From NCBI GenBank assembly GCA_964396535.1, contig CAYNFT010000012.1, forward strand, positions 1 to 35,639: a stretch of 35,639 nucleotides of DNA, written 5' to 3'. Of the stretch, positions 16,336-24,661 are shown piece by piece; position 1 is the first letter of the stretch; each line of letters starts with the position of its first letter. Position numbers and translations under genes: made by a program. The notes below the pieces were generated by a model. That model saw only the letters and a list, made by a program, of their open reading frames with translations, was not told the DNA's origin and made no database searches. The DNA comes from CAYNFT01 sp964396535 (GTDB lineage Bacteria; Chloroflexota; Dehalococcoidia; Dehalococcoidales; UBA2162).

Positions 16336-18396
16336 ATGATGGACTTAGCTAAGGCAAAGGAAAGAATTGAGCAACTAAAAGCTCAGATTAACCATCATAA
16401 CTATCGCTATTATGTGCTGGATAGCCCTGAGATTAGCGATGCCGAATATGATGAGCTAATGAGGGAGCTAAAACAGCTGGAGGAGCAACATCCCCAGTTC
16501 TTAACTTCGGACTCGCCTACCCAGCGGGTGGGCGCTGAGCCGGTAGAAGCCTTCGGCGTTGTGGAACACCCTCTGCCCCTATTATCCCTGGGCAATGCCT
16601 TCTCCCAGGATGAGTTATTAGCCTGGCATACCCGAACCTCAAAGCTGGTAGCCGGGCAACAATTTAACCTTGCCTGTGAGCATAAGATAGACGGATTAGC
16701 TGTAGCCCTGACCTATGTCGACGGTCAACTGGCTACCGGCGCTACCCGTGGTGATGGCTTCCGTGGTGAAAATATCACCCAGAATTTAAGAACTATTAGA
16801 AGCATACCACTGTCTGTACCTAAAGAGGCACCACCCAGGTTTGAGGTGCGGGGCGAGGTCTTTTTGCCCAAAGCCGGTTTTCATAAGCTAAATCAGGAGA
16901 GGGCAGCCGAAGGGCTGCCCCTTTTTGCCAACCCCAGAAATGCTGCTGCTGGCTCGGTGCGTCAGCTTGACCCGCACATCACGGCTAAGCGCCCGCTGGA
17001 TATATACATTTATGCACTGGGCTACGCTGAAGGTAAGGAAACCCCGGCAACCCACTGGGAAACCATGGAATACCTTAAGTCATTGGGTTTTAAGGTGAAC
17101 CCTAATAATGCCTTGCTCACCGATGTTGACCAGGTCGAGGAGTATTACCACACCTGGGTGGCGAAGAAAGAGAATCTACCTTATGAAGCTGATGGCATCG
17201 TGGTGAAGGTAGATTCGCTCACCCTCCAGGAACGACTTGGAAATGTTGGTCATGAGCCCAGGTGGTCGGTAGCTTACAAGTTCCCCGCTGTTCAGGGCAC
17301 CACCCGGCTAAGAAGAATCGAAATAAGTGTTGGCAGAACCGGCACCCTTAACCCTTACGCTGTCTTAGAGCCGGTATCGATAGGGGGAGTAACTATTAAG
17401 CAGGCAGCCCTGCACAACGAAGACGATATCAGGCGCAAGGACATCCGCGAGGGCGACTGGGTCTACATCCAGCGTGCGGGCGAGGTGATTCCCGAGGTTA
17501 TCGGTCCGGTTGTAAGCAAGCGTACTGGTCAAGAAAAGGAATTCAATCTCAAGGATAAGCTAAAGAAGAATGAGCAGGAACAGCCTCTCTGTCCTGAGTG
17601 CGGAGGAATAGTCATCAAGCCCGAAGGTGAGGTTATGTACTACTGCTCTAATGCTGCCTGTCCCGCCCAGGTTCAACAGCGTCTTGAGCATTTTGCTTCC
17701 CGGGGGGCTATGGACATCAGGGGTATAGGCGAATCGCAGAGTGCCATGCTGTTAAGAGAAGGGCTGGTTAAGGATGTGGCTGACCTGTACTATCTTAAAG
17801 ATAAAAGGGAGCAGCTACTGAATCTGGAGAGAATGGCAGAGAAGAGCGTAGATAATCTCCTCGAAGCTATTGAGAATAGCAAGAACAGACCGCTGGCCAG
17901 GCTTATCCTCGCCCTGGGTATACGCCATGTCGGCGGGGAGATGGCACAAATCCTGGCTCAAAATTTTAAAGACCTTGACGATTTAGCAAATGCCTCAAGT
18001 GAGGAACTGATGTATATTCCCACCGTTGGACCCAAGATTACCGATAGCATAATTGCTTTCTTCAAGCAAAAGGAAAACCGTGATATTATCGAGAGGTTGA
18101 GAAAGGCTGGAGTCTGGCCGAGGAGCGAAGAGGCTGGACTGCAAGAACTGCCTCTGGCTGGTATGGAGTTCGTTGTCACTGGCAGGCTGGAAGCCTTCAG
18201 CAGACAGGAGGCTGAGACAAGGATAAAAGCCCTCGGGGGCACCACCAAGGACAGTATTACCCGGAATACTGCCTACCTGGTGGTAGGTGAAGAGCCCGGT
18301 GCTACCAAGCTGAATCAGGCTGAAAAACTAAATACCAAAAGGCTTAACGAGGACGCCTTTTTAATAAAAATAGGAGAGAGAAAAAAGAAAGGTTAG
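16336..18396 (+). CDS. ligA: NAD-dependent DNA ligase
   Basis: A 686-residue bacterial replicative ligase that seals nicks using NAD+. In order: Ia domain (HHNYRYYVLDSPEISDAEYD), adenylation domain with catalytic Lys117 in HKIDG, OB fold, four-Cys zinc finger (Cys419, 422, 437, 442), helix-hairpin-helix region, and BRCT domain (about 595-680, LAGMEFVVTGRLEAFSRQEA). The length is normal. The start is the ATG at 16336 or 16339. A TTG at 16327 would be upstream of the likely transcription start. The gene is transcribed divergently from the GX3-repeat gene. Confidence 0.95.
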   Translation: MMDLAKAKERIEQLKAQINHHNYRYYVLDSPEISDAEYDELMRELKQLEEQHPQFLTSDSPTQRVGAEPVEAFGVVEHPLPLLSLGNAFSQDELLAWHTRTSKLVAGQQFNLACEHKIDGLAVALTYVDGQLATGATRGDGFRGENITQNLRTIRSIPLSVPKEAPPRFEVRGEVFLPKAGFHKLNQERAAEGLPLFANPRNAAAGSVRQLDPHITAKRPLDIYIYALGYAEGKETPATHWETMEYLKSLGFKVNPNNALLTDVDQVEEYYHTWVAKKENLPYEADGIVVKVDSLTLQERLGNVGHEPRWSVAYKFPAVQGTTRLRRIEISVGRTGTLNPYAVLEPVSIGGVTIKQAALHNEDDIRRKDIREGDWVYIQRAGEVIPEVIGPVVSKRTGQEKEFNLKDKLKKNEQEQPLCPECGGIVIKPEGEVMYYCSNAACPAQVQQRLEHFASRGAMDIRGIGESQSAMLLREGLVKDVADLYYLKDKREQLLNLERMAEKSVDNLLEAIENSKNRPLARLILALGIRHVGGEMAQILAQNFKDLDDLANASSEELMYIPTVGPKITDSIIAFFKQKENRDIIERLRKAGVWPRSEEAGLQELPLAGMEFVVTGRLEAFSRQEAETRIKALGGTTKDSITRNTAYLVVGEEPGATKLNQAEKLNTKRLNEDAFLIKIGERKKKG

Positions 18397-18520
18397 AGAT
18401 TGTCAGAAAATGCTGAAGTGACATTCTGAGCGTAGCGAAGAATCTGTATTCTGCCTCAAAAAATTGGATTCTTCAATCGCTTCGCTCCTTCAGAATGACA
18501 GTCTTCGGACAGCCTCTAAA
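18394..18520. repeat. Large imperfect intergenic inverted repeat
   Basis: The left half contains GACATTCTGAGCGTAGCG and GAAGAATC; the right half contains GGATTCTTC, CGCTTCGCTC and TTCAGAATGACAG, forming a long interrupted palindrome. The outer ends AGAGATTGTC and GACAGCCTCT also pair. It occupies the ligA-pth gap (18397-18690) together with repeat copy 2. It resembles small non-autonomous palindromic elements common between genes. No coding sequence is present. Confidence 0.7.
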
Positions 18521-18537
18521 ATAATAGTAATGGGGTG

Positions 18538-18652
18538 TTTAAGAGGGGCTTTGTCCCCAGTATAATAGGGCGTTTAAGAGGGGCGAAGCCCCTCTTAAGA
18601 AAAGACTTCCCCTTCTCCTTGTTAAGGGGAAGGGGATACAGGGGATAGGGTT
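18538..18652 (+). repeat. Two-hairpin repeat, copy 2 (upstream of pth)
   Basis: A partial hairpin 1 (AAGAGGGGCTTTGTCCCC) at about 18541-18558 is followed by a complete one, TTAAGAGGGGC-GAA-GCCCCTCTTAA (18574-18598). Hairpin 2 (about 18606-18635) is CCCCTTCTCCTT against AAGGGGAAGGGG with one mismatch, then GGGGATAGGGTTT. Downstream a GGGGGGGGGTGAGG run supplies the Shine-Dalgarno of pth. Confidence 0.85.
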
Positions 18653-18696
18653 TAATAAATCGAGGGGGGGGGTGAGGTTAAATCAGCAGCCTGAAC

Positions 18697-19272
18697 TTGA
18701 TTGTTGGACTGGGTAATCCGGGGCGGAAGTATGAAAAAAACCGCCATAACCTGGGATTTATGTGTCTGAACCACTTTGCCCGGACTCAGGGCATCCGGTT
18801 CGATAGAAAGCAGGGGAAAGCACGAATCGGCTCAGGGGAGGTAGCTGGTAACAAGATTATAGTAGCCAGACCCCAGACCTATATGAATCAAAGCGGGCAG
18901 TCAGTCGCCCGATTGATAAGCAAATTTAATATCAACCTCGATAACCTCCTTGTTATTCACGACGACCTTGACCTTCCCCTGGGTAAAATTCGTATTCGTC
19001 AGGGAGGCGGCTCTGCCGGACACAAGGGGGTTGAATCCATAACTGCTGAGCTGGGCAGCCAGGATTTTTCACGCCTTCGGGTGGGAATCGGGCGGCCGCC
19101 TGCAGTCGAAGGCTCAACCGGAATCTCTGAGACTGACATCATTGCCTATGTGCTGAGCGACTTCACCCCTGAGGAAAAGCAGACTGTTACTCAGGTCATA
19201 CCCAGGTCGAGTGAAGCTATCCTCTGCCTCCTTACCGAAGGTCTGACAGCAGCAATGAATAAATATAACTAG
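18697..19272 (+). CDS. pth: Peptidyl-tRNA hydrolase
   Basis: A protein of about 191 residues that frees tRNA from peptidyl-tRNA released by ribosomes. It shows IVGLGNPGRKYEKNRHNLGF with the catalytic His of the RHN motif, then RPQTYMNQSG, the HDDLDLPLGKIRI segment and GGGSAGHKG. No ATG or GTG is available at the N-terminus. TTG at 18697 gives MIVGLGNPG, while CTG at 18691 would give the more usual MNLIVGLGNPG. The GGTGAGG ribosome binding site (18671-18677) fits the upstream choice better, so the true start is uncertain. It follows ligA by about 300 bases of repeats. Confidence 0.92.
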   Translation: MIVGLGNPGRKYEKNRHNLGFMCLNHFARTQGIRFDRKQGKARIGSGEVAGNKIIVARPQTYMNQSGQSVARLISKFNINLDNLLVIHDDLDLPLGKIRIRQGGGSAGHKGVESITAELGSQDFSRLRVGIGRPPAVEGSTGISETDIIAYVLSDFTPEEKQTVTQVIPRSSEAILCLLTEGLTAAMNKYN

Positions 19273-19296
19273 AGATTACTATAAAAAGGAGAGTAT

Positions 19297-19374
19297 AAGA
19301 GGGGCTTCGCCCCTCTTCGGAAAAACCCTCCCCTTCCCCTTGATAAGGGGAAGGGGATAAAGGGGATAGGGTTA
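19297..19374 (+). repeat. Two-hairpin repeat, copy 3 (upstream of the ABC genes)
   Basis: Hairpin 1 is AAGAGGGGC-TTC-GCCCCTCTT (19297-19317). Hairpin 2 is TCCCCTTCCCCTT-GAT-A plus AAGGGGAAGGGGA (19329-19357). GGGGATAGGGTTA follows. AAGGGGGTGG just downstream is the ribosome binding site of the ABC ATPase gene. Confidence 0.88.
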
Positions 19375-19401
19375 GTAAGAAAATTTAAGGGGGTGGTAAG
19401 A

Positions 19402-20364
19402 ATGAGTTCTAATCGGGCACAACCAGAAATGGTTAAGGATGATACTTATGCCATCCAGACCTATCAGCTTACCAGAGTATTTGGCAGCCTGATTGCGGTT
19501 GATGGTATCGAGCTTAATATCAAAAAGGGTGAACTGTTTGCTCTCCTTGGTCCTAATGGCGCCGGTAAAACTACCACCATCCGTATGCTGTGCTGCCTGC
19601 TTAAACCAACCAGCGGTACTGCCACAGTTATGGGATACGATATCAATCAACAGCCCTATAAGATTAAAAAAATCATCGGCGTTTCGACCCAGGAAACCAC
19701 CATCTCCGAACATCTCAACGCTCAGGAGCACCTTAACCTGATAGGTAGAATCCACAACATAGACCCCGGTGAGCTGAGAAACAGGTCACGAGAGCTACTG
19801 GAGACTATGGGACTTGCCGAAAGGGCAAAAGACCAGGTGAGGAAATACTCGGGCGGCATGATGCGAAGGCTTAATATAATAATGGCGCTGATTCATAATC
19901 CTGAGGTCATATTTCTTGACGAACCCACTCTCGGTCTTGACCCTCAAGCCAGGCGGGCAATATGGGATTATATTGTCCAGTTCAAGAGAGACAAGACTAT
20001 CCTGCTCACTACTCACTATCTGGACGAGGCGGATTTCCTCAGCGATAGGATAGGCATTATGGATGATGGTAAGATTGTTGCTCTGGGCACCAGCAGCGAA
20101 CTCAAGACGAGCATATTAGGAAAGCATACCATGATTATCTATGCCTGGAATATGACTCAGAAAGTTATAGAAGCGATGAAAAGCAAGTTCGCTGAGGTGA
20201 AGGTGACCGACGGCACTATGGAGGTTACCGACAAGCAGCTTGATTTCAAGGAGGTCGTTGACCAACTACAATCATCCGGGGCTGTAGTCCGCTCCGCCTA
20301 TGTCAAGGAGCCAACCCTTGACGATGTTTTCCTGGACATTACCGGTAAGGAGCTGAGAGAATGA
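19402..20364 (+). CDS. ABC transporter ATP-binding protein (ABC-2 exporter)
   Basis: A 320-residue ATPase with Walker A GPNGAGKTT, a Q-loop Gln in STQETT, signature YSGGMMRRL, Walker B VIFLDEPT and switch His in LLTTHYLDEADF. This is the DrrA/CcmA-like exporter type, with a C-terminal extension after about residue 235. The start is the ATG at 19402; the in-frame GTG at 19393 lies inside the Shine-Dalgarno AAGGGGGTGG. It overlaps the permease gene by 4 bases. The substrate cannot be deduced. Confidence 0.92.
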   Translation: MSSNRAQPEMVKDDTYAIQTYQLTRVFGSLIAVDGIELNIKKGELFALLGPNGAGKTTTIRMLCCLLKPTSGTATVMGYDINQQPYKIKKIIGVSTQETTISEHLNAQEHLNLIGRIHNIDPGELRNRSRELLETMGLAERAKDQVRKYSGGMMRRLNIIMALIHNPEVIFLDEPTLGLDPQARRAIWDYIVQFKRDKTILLTTHYLDEADFLSDRIGIMDDGKIVALGTSSELKTSILGKHTMIIYAWNMTQKVIEAMKSKFAEVKVTDGTMEVTDKQLDFKEVVDQLQSSGAVVRSAYVKEPTLDDVFLDITGKELRE

Positions 20365-21455
20365 GAATCCTGGAATTAGCCAGCAGAAACCTTAAAGAGA
20401 CCTATAGAGACATCCTGGCTCTATGCTTCCTTCTCGGGTTCCCCCTGTTTTTTATGATTATTTTTGTACTTATTTTTGGCGATACCACGGTGAGCTTTTC
20501 TGTCGGTGTCATTGATGACGACAATACTCCGCTATCGCAAGCCTTTGTCAATGAAGCTCTGGCTGAGGTGCCGGTACTGGATGTTACCACCTATGACGAT
20601 GATGAAACCGCTATGAAAGACCTCAAGTTCGGTGACTTATCAGCCTATGTTGTTATTCCTCAGGGTTTTGGTGAGCAGGTATCACGAACCTGGCAGGGTG
20701 AAAAAGCCGATATCCTTCTTGATATAACCTATGACGAAAGTGATATCCAGCTATCAGAACAAATCGTTTCAATAATAAATACTGCCACCCGTACCTTCGC
20801 CGATATCGAGATACCGATAACAGTAAATGCTTACCCTATCCACATAGAGACAGAAATAACCTATATTGATTTCATGGGACCGGGAATACTGGTCTTCGGT
20901 CTTTTGATAATGATACCTACCTCCGCCCGGATAATGGTCCGCGATAAGGAAAAGGGATTCCTGGCCCGCCTGCTAACGACCCCCACCCACCCCGTTGAGT
21001 TTATCTCCGGCTACTCCCTGTGCCTGGCTATCATTGCTATTGCCGAGATAATAATCTTTATGGTTACAGCCTGGGCATTCGGTATGGACATAGTCGGCAA
21101 CCTTGGGCTGGTATTCCTTGTCTTTTTCCTCACCGGACTTTGCAGCATCGGCATCGGTATGGTGGTTGCGTCACTCTCCAAGTCTGAGAACCAGGCTGAG
21201 CCTCTCTGTTGGTTGTTTTCGATGCCGCTGGCGATGCTTTCCGGGTGCTGGTTCTCCATAGAGTTTATGCCGTCATACCTCAGAACCATAGCCAGTGCTT
21301 TTCCCTATATCCACACTATTGAGGCTTCGAGGGCTGTTCTGACCCGGGGGGTAGGACTGGAGGTAATTAACAGCGATTTACTTTTTCTGGTCGGCTGGAC
21401 AGCAGCCATCTTTTTCATCGGCGTTATCCTGTTCAGGAGGAGCATGCGAAGCTAA
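20361..21455 (+). CDS. ABC-2 type transporter permease
   Basis: A 364-residue membrane protein. One N-terminal helix (about 18-40) is followed by a long extracytoplasmic domain (about 45-165) and five C-terminal helices (about 172-360), the usual layout for ABC-2 permeases of the YhgE/DrrB kind. It pairs with the ATPase encoded just upstream (ATGA overlap) to form an exporter. Its stop is directly joined to the mtnA start (TAAATG), so mtnA is probably read from the same transcript. Confidence 0.9.
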   Translation: MRILELASRNLKETYRDILALCFLLGFPLFFMIIFVLIFGDTTVSFSVGVIDDDNTPLSQAFVNEALAEVPVLDVTTYDDDETAMKDLKFGDLSAYVVIPQGFGEQVSRTWQGEKADILLDITYDESDIQLSEQIVSIINTATRTFADIEIPITVNAYPIHIETEITYIDFMGPGILVFGLLIMIPTSARIMVRDKEKGFLARLLTTPTHPVEFISGYSLCLAIIAIAEIIIFMVTAWAFGMDIVGNLGLVFLVFFLTGLCSIGIGMVVASLSKSENQAEPLCWLFSMPLAMLSGCWFSIEFMPSYLRTIASAFPYIHTIEASRAVLTRGVGLEVINSDLLFLVGWTAAIFFIGVILFRRSMRS

Positions 21456-22484
21456 ATGTTTATTCAACCAATTGAATGGCTTGGCAACCGGGTAAAAATC
21501 CTCGACCAGACCAGGCTTCCGCAAGAAGAGGCCTATCTGGAGTTTAGCAGCTATCAGGATATAGCCTCAGCCATCACAGAATTGAAAATCAGGGGAGCTC
21601 CAGCCATTGGAGCAGCTGGTGCCTATGCAGTAGCTCTCGGCGCTCTGGAAATCCAATCCAGCTCAAGGGACGATTTCCTGGAGAGGTTCCAGCAGGTAAG
21701 CCAGACCATTGCCGGCACCAGACCCACCGCTCGAAACCTTTTCCGTGCTGTCGAAAGAATGGAGCGGATAGCTGAAGCTGGCACAGAGGTAGAAAAGGTC
21801 AAGACGGCGCTGGTTGAAGAAGCAATTAAAATACACGACGAAGAGGCTGAGGCAACCAGAAAGCTGAGCCAGTTCGGCGCCGATTTAATCAACGATGGCT
21901 TCACCATCCTGACCCATTGCAATACCGGACCTTTAGCCACCACCGGCTATGGCACCGCCCTGGGAATAATCATACAGGCAAAGGAGCAGGGCAAGAATAT
22001 AAAGGTTTTCGCCGATGAGACCCGTCCCCTCCTCCAGGGAGCACGGCTGACCACCTGGGAGCTGAAGAAGGCTGGTATCCCAGTTACTCTCATCACCGAC
22101 TCTATGGCTGGCTACTTTATGAGTCAGGGCAGGATTGACTGTGTTATCGTCGGTGCCGACAGGATTGCCGCCAACGGCGATACCGCCAACAAGATTGGTA
22201 CCTACACCCTGGCGGTGCTCGCCAAAGAGAATAGCATCCCCTTCTATGTTGCCGCCCCCACCACAACCATTGACCCTTCCCTTGCTTCAGGCAAGGAAAT
22301 CCCCATTGAACAAAGGAAGCCTGAAGAGGTAACCCATATTCGCGGCGTGCAAATAGCCCCGGATGATGTATTTGTGGAAAACCCCGCCTTCGATGTTACC
22401 CCTAATAAATACATCACCGCCCTCATCACCGAGCGTGGTATAATTAGAGAACCTTTTGGGGAGGGGATAAAGATAGTAGGTTAG
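21456..22484 (+). CDS. mtnA: S-methyl-5-thioribose-1-phosphate isomerase
   Basis: A 342-residue enzyme that converts methylthioribose-1-phosphate to methylthioribulose-1-phosphate in methionine salvage. It carries RGAPAIGAAGAYAV, catalytic Cys155 in THCNTGPLATTGYGTALG, catalytic Asp235 in GADRIAANGD, and ADETRPLLQGARLT. Spacing and length match known MtnA, which argues against the related eIF2B-like proteins. It abuts the ABC permease upstream. Downstream a HEPN-type gene separates it from mtnP. Confidence 0.93.
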   Translation: MFIQPIEWLGNRVKILDQTRLPQEEAYLEFSSYQDIASAITELKIRGAPAIGAAGAYAVALGALEIQSSSRDDFLERFQQVSQTIAGTRPTARNLFRAVERMERIAEAGTEVEKVKTALVEEAIKIHDEEAEATRKLSQFGADLINDGFTILTHCNTGPLATTGYGTALGIIIQAKEQGKNIKVFADETRPLLQGARLTTWELKKAGIPVTLITDSMAGYFMSQGRIDCVIVGADRIAANGDTANKIGTYTLAVLAKENSIPFYVAAPTTTIDPSLASGKEIPIEQRKPEEVTHIRGVQIAPDDVFVENPAFDVTPNKYITALITERGIIREPFGEGIKIVG

Positions 22485-23767
22485 TGCATGACATGGACAA
22501 AGAAGGGCAGAGAAAAGAAGCAGAAATAAATAGGCTGGCACAGAACCTTGCGAAATTGGTAGGCATATTTAGAAAAGGGGGACCAGCCAGCGATATTAAC
22601 TGGTGGGGTAAAGAACACCCTCGCTCGATTTTTAACCCGTCTTATGGCTATCAAACTGGGCAGCCCCTATTTGACAAAGTGGTGCAAGGCATCCTCAAAA
22701 TTAACCCTGAAATGCTTTCAAAGCGCGAGATAGAGATGAAACTCATGTATGACTTTCTTAATATACAAACAAGTAGTGTGATGCAGGCAAAGCATCTAAG
22801 CAATCAAAGTCTGGTCAGCGAGGCAAAGAATCACCTAAATAAACTAATAGAATTTGAGGCTTGGCAAAATATAGATATTCCGATAGGGAACCTCTGGCTT
22901 GAAGGAGAACCAGTACAGTTAGGCCTTGTAACATTCATGGCAATCACAGAGCAAGAATTGATGAAATGGAAGGAAGACCCGTCACCATGGCCTAAGAAAC
23001 CTGATGTTCACGTCGTTGCCCGCGTTAATGCTCCCGGGGATTTGGAAAAGGCTGTCTCCTACACAAAAGAGCAAGTCAATCTAGCCCTCAATATTCTTAG
23101 AGCCTTTTGCTTCCCTTTCAGCAAAGGAAGTGAACATTGGAAAGTTGGTTTTATAGGAGACTACATTTTCCCAGGTTCTACTCCTATTCGGATAAATGAT
23201 AAGGCAGGCACTTACTTACTATCGCCTCCCACCGCCTCTTTAGAACTCAGAAAACACATATTGTCCAAGCTAGAAAAGACACAGTGGAAATTAATCAACA
23301 AACTCATTGTAAAAGCGGAAAGCTCCTTGAACGATATGGAAAGGAAATTACTTAATGGCATTCGCTGGCTAGGCGAATCTACAAAACCAGACACCAACAA
23401 TACTAAGTTTGCCAAGATAGCCTTTGCACTGGAGACACTCTTGGGGGGAGAGGCAAAGGGCGAAGAGCGTGGGATAACCGCCATGCTGGCTGAGAGGGCA
23501 GCATTTATCGCAGGTACAGGCCTTGACGATAGGTATATCATCGATAAGAACGTTCGTAAATACTATAGGAAACGAAGCAATATCGTTCATGGTGGTAAAG
23601 GAGAAGTCTCATTTCAAGATATTGATGAATTCGGTGAGTTAGTTCGTCGTTTAGCTTTGTCATTACTAGAAAAACTAGATAAATTATGTGATGAAATTAG
23701 CGATGTTGAAAAACTAGAGAACTGGGTGAAATTGCAGCGATATACTTTACCAGAAGATACAATTTAG
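22484..23767 (+). CDS. HEPN-domain protein, ApeA-like C-terminus
   Basis: A 427-residue protein of unknown exact function. The C-terminal part (about 290-405) looks like an ApeA-type HEPN domain: RWLGES, KFAKIAFALETLLGG, then RKYYRKRSNIVHGG with the R-x4-H motif (Arg364, His369) of HEPN ribonucleases. The N-terminal 280 residues are unrecognised. HEPN proteins of this kind occur in phage-defence and other RNA-cutting systems. The gene sits between mtnA and mtnP, its base composition looks more A/T-rich than theirs, and it overlaps the mtnA stop by one base. GTG 22484 is the longest start; ATG 22493 is equally possible. Confidence 0.65.
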   Translation: MHDMDKEGQRKEAEINRLAQNLAKLVGIFRKGGPASDINWWGKEHPRSIFNPSYGYQTGQPLFDKVVQGILKINPEMLSKREIEMKLMYDFLNIQTSSVMQAKHLSNQSLVSEAKNHLNKLIEFEAWQNIDIPIGNLWLEGEPVQLGLVTFMAITEQELMKWKEDPSPWPKKPDVHVVARVNAPGDLEKAVSYTKEQVNLALNILRAFCFPFSKGSEHWKVGFIGDYIFPGSTPIRINDKAGTYLLSPPTASLELRKHILSKLEKTQWKLINKLIVKAESSLNDMERKLLNGIRWLGESTKPDTNNTKFAKIAFALETLLGGEAKGEERGITAMLAERAAFIAGTGLDDRYIIDKNVRKYYRKRSNIVHGGKGEVSFQDIDEFGELVRRLALSLLEKLDKLCDEISDVEKLENWVKLQRYTLPEDTI

Positions 23768-23778
23768 GAGGTTACCTA

Positions 23779-24648
23779 ATGCCGCAGGCTAAGATTGGGG
23801 TTATCGGGGGGAGCGGGCTTTATGATATCGAGGGGATGACTGATATTGAAGAAGTTGACATAACTACGCCCTTCGGCAAGCCGAGTGATTCTATTATCCT
23901 CGGCAGGCTGGGGGGGGTGGGGATTGCTTTTTTGCCCCGTCACGGGAGGGGACACCGCATTTCTCCTTCCGAACTACCATCGAGGGCTAATATCTACGCC
24001 CTTAAATCGCTGGGGGTGGAGCACATCATCGCCATCTGCTCGGCGGGCAGCTTCAAGAAAGAGATAGAGCCCGGTCACCTGCTTATCCCCGACCAGCTTA
24101 TCGACCGCACCCGCACCAGGGTAAGCTCCTTTTTTAGCGAAGGTATTGTCGCCCACGTTCCTTTTGCCGACCCGTTTTGCCCTGCATTATGTCAACTTTT
24201 ATATGAATCGGCTAAAGAAATAGGTGCCACTGTCAACCCAAAAGGTACTTTCGTCGTCATGGAGGGCCCCGCCTTCTCCACCAGGGCTGAATCAAGGCTC
24301 TACCGCTCCTGGGGGGCAGACCTTATCGGCATGACCGCCCTGCCCGAAGCCAAGCTGGCGCGGGAAGCCGAAATCTGCTACGCTATTATCGGCTGTGTTA
24401 CCGATTACGACAGCTGGTGGGAGCGTGCCGAGCCGATTACGGTGGACGTTATCCTCAATACAATGCGCCATAATGTTGATACAGCTAAGAATATCATAAG
24501 ACTGGCGGTCAGCCGCATACCGGAGAAGCGCGACTGTCCCTGCGCTACGGCACTGGAGACGGCGATTGTAACCGCTCCCGATATGATACCGCCGGAGCAG
24601 AAGAAGAAACTAAACCTGATAATAGGTAAATATATTAACGGAGGATAG
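23779..24648 (+). CDS. mtnP: 5'-methylthioadenosine phosphorylase
   Basis: A 289-residue purine nucleoside phosphorylase family enzyme that splits methylthioadenosine into adenine and methylthioribose-1-phosphate, the substrate of MtnA. It contains GVIGGSGLYD near the start, FLPRHGRGH, RANIYALKSLGVEHI, MEGPAFSTRAES and IGMTALPEAKLAREAE, followed by DYDSWWE. It has a strong AGGAGG ribosome binding site. It belongs functionally with mtnA 1.3 kb upstream. Confidence 0.94.
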   Translation: MPQAKIGVIGGSGLYDIEGMTDIEEVDITTPFGKPSDSIILGRLGGVGIAFLPRHGRGHRISPSELPSRANIYALKSLGVEHIIAICSAGSFKKEIEPGHLLIPDQLIDRTRTRVSSFFSEGIVAHVPFADPFCPALCQLLYESAKEIGATVNPKGTFVVMEGPAFSTRAESRLYRSWGADLIGMTALPEAKLAREAEICYAIIGCVTDYDSWWERAEPITVDVILNTMRHNVDTAKNIIRLAVSRIPEKRDCPCATALETAIVTAPDMIPPEQKKKLNLIIGKYINGG

Positions 24649-24661
24649 AGCTTTCAAACTT

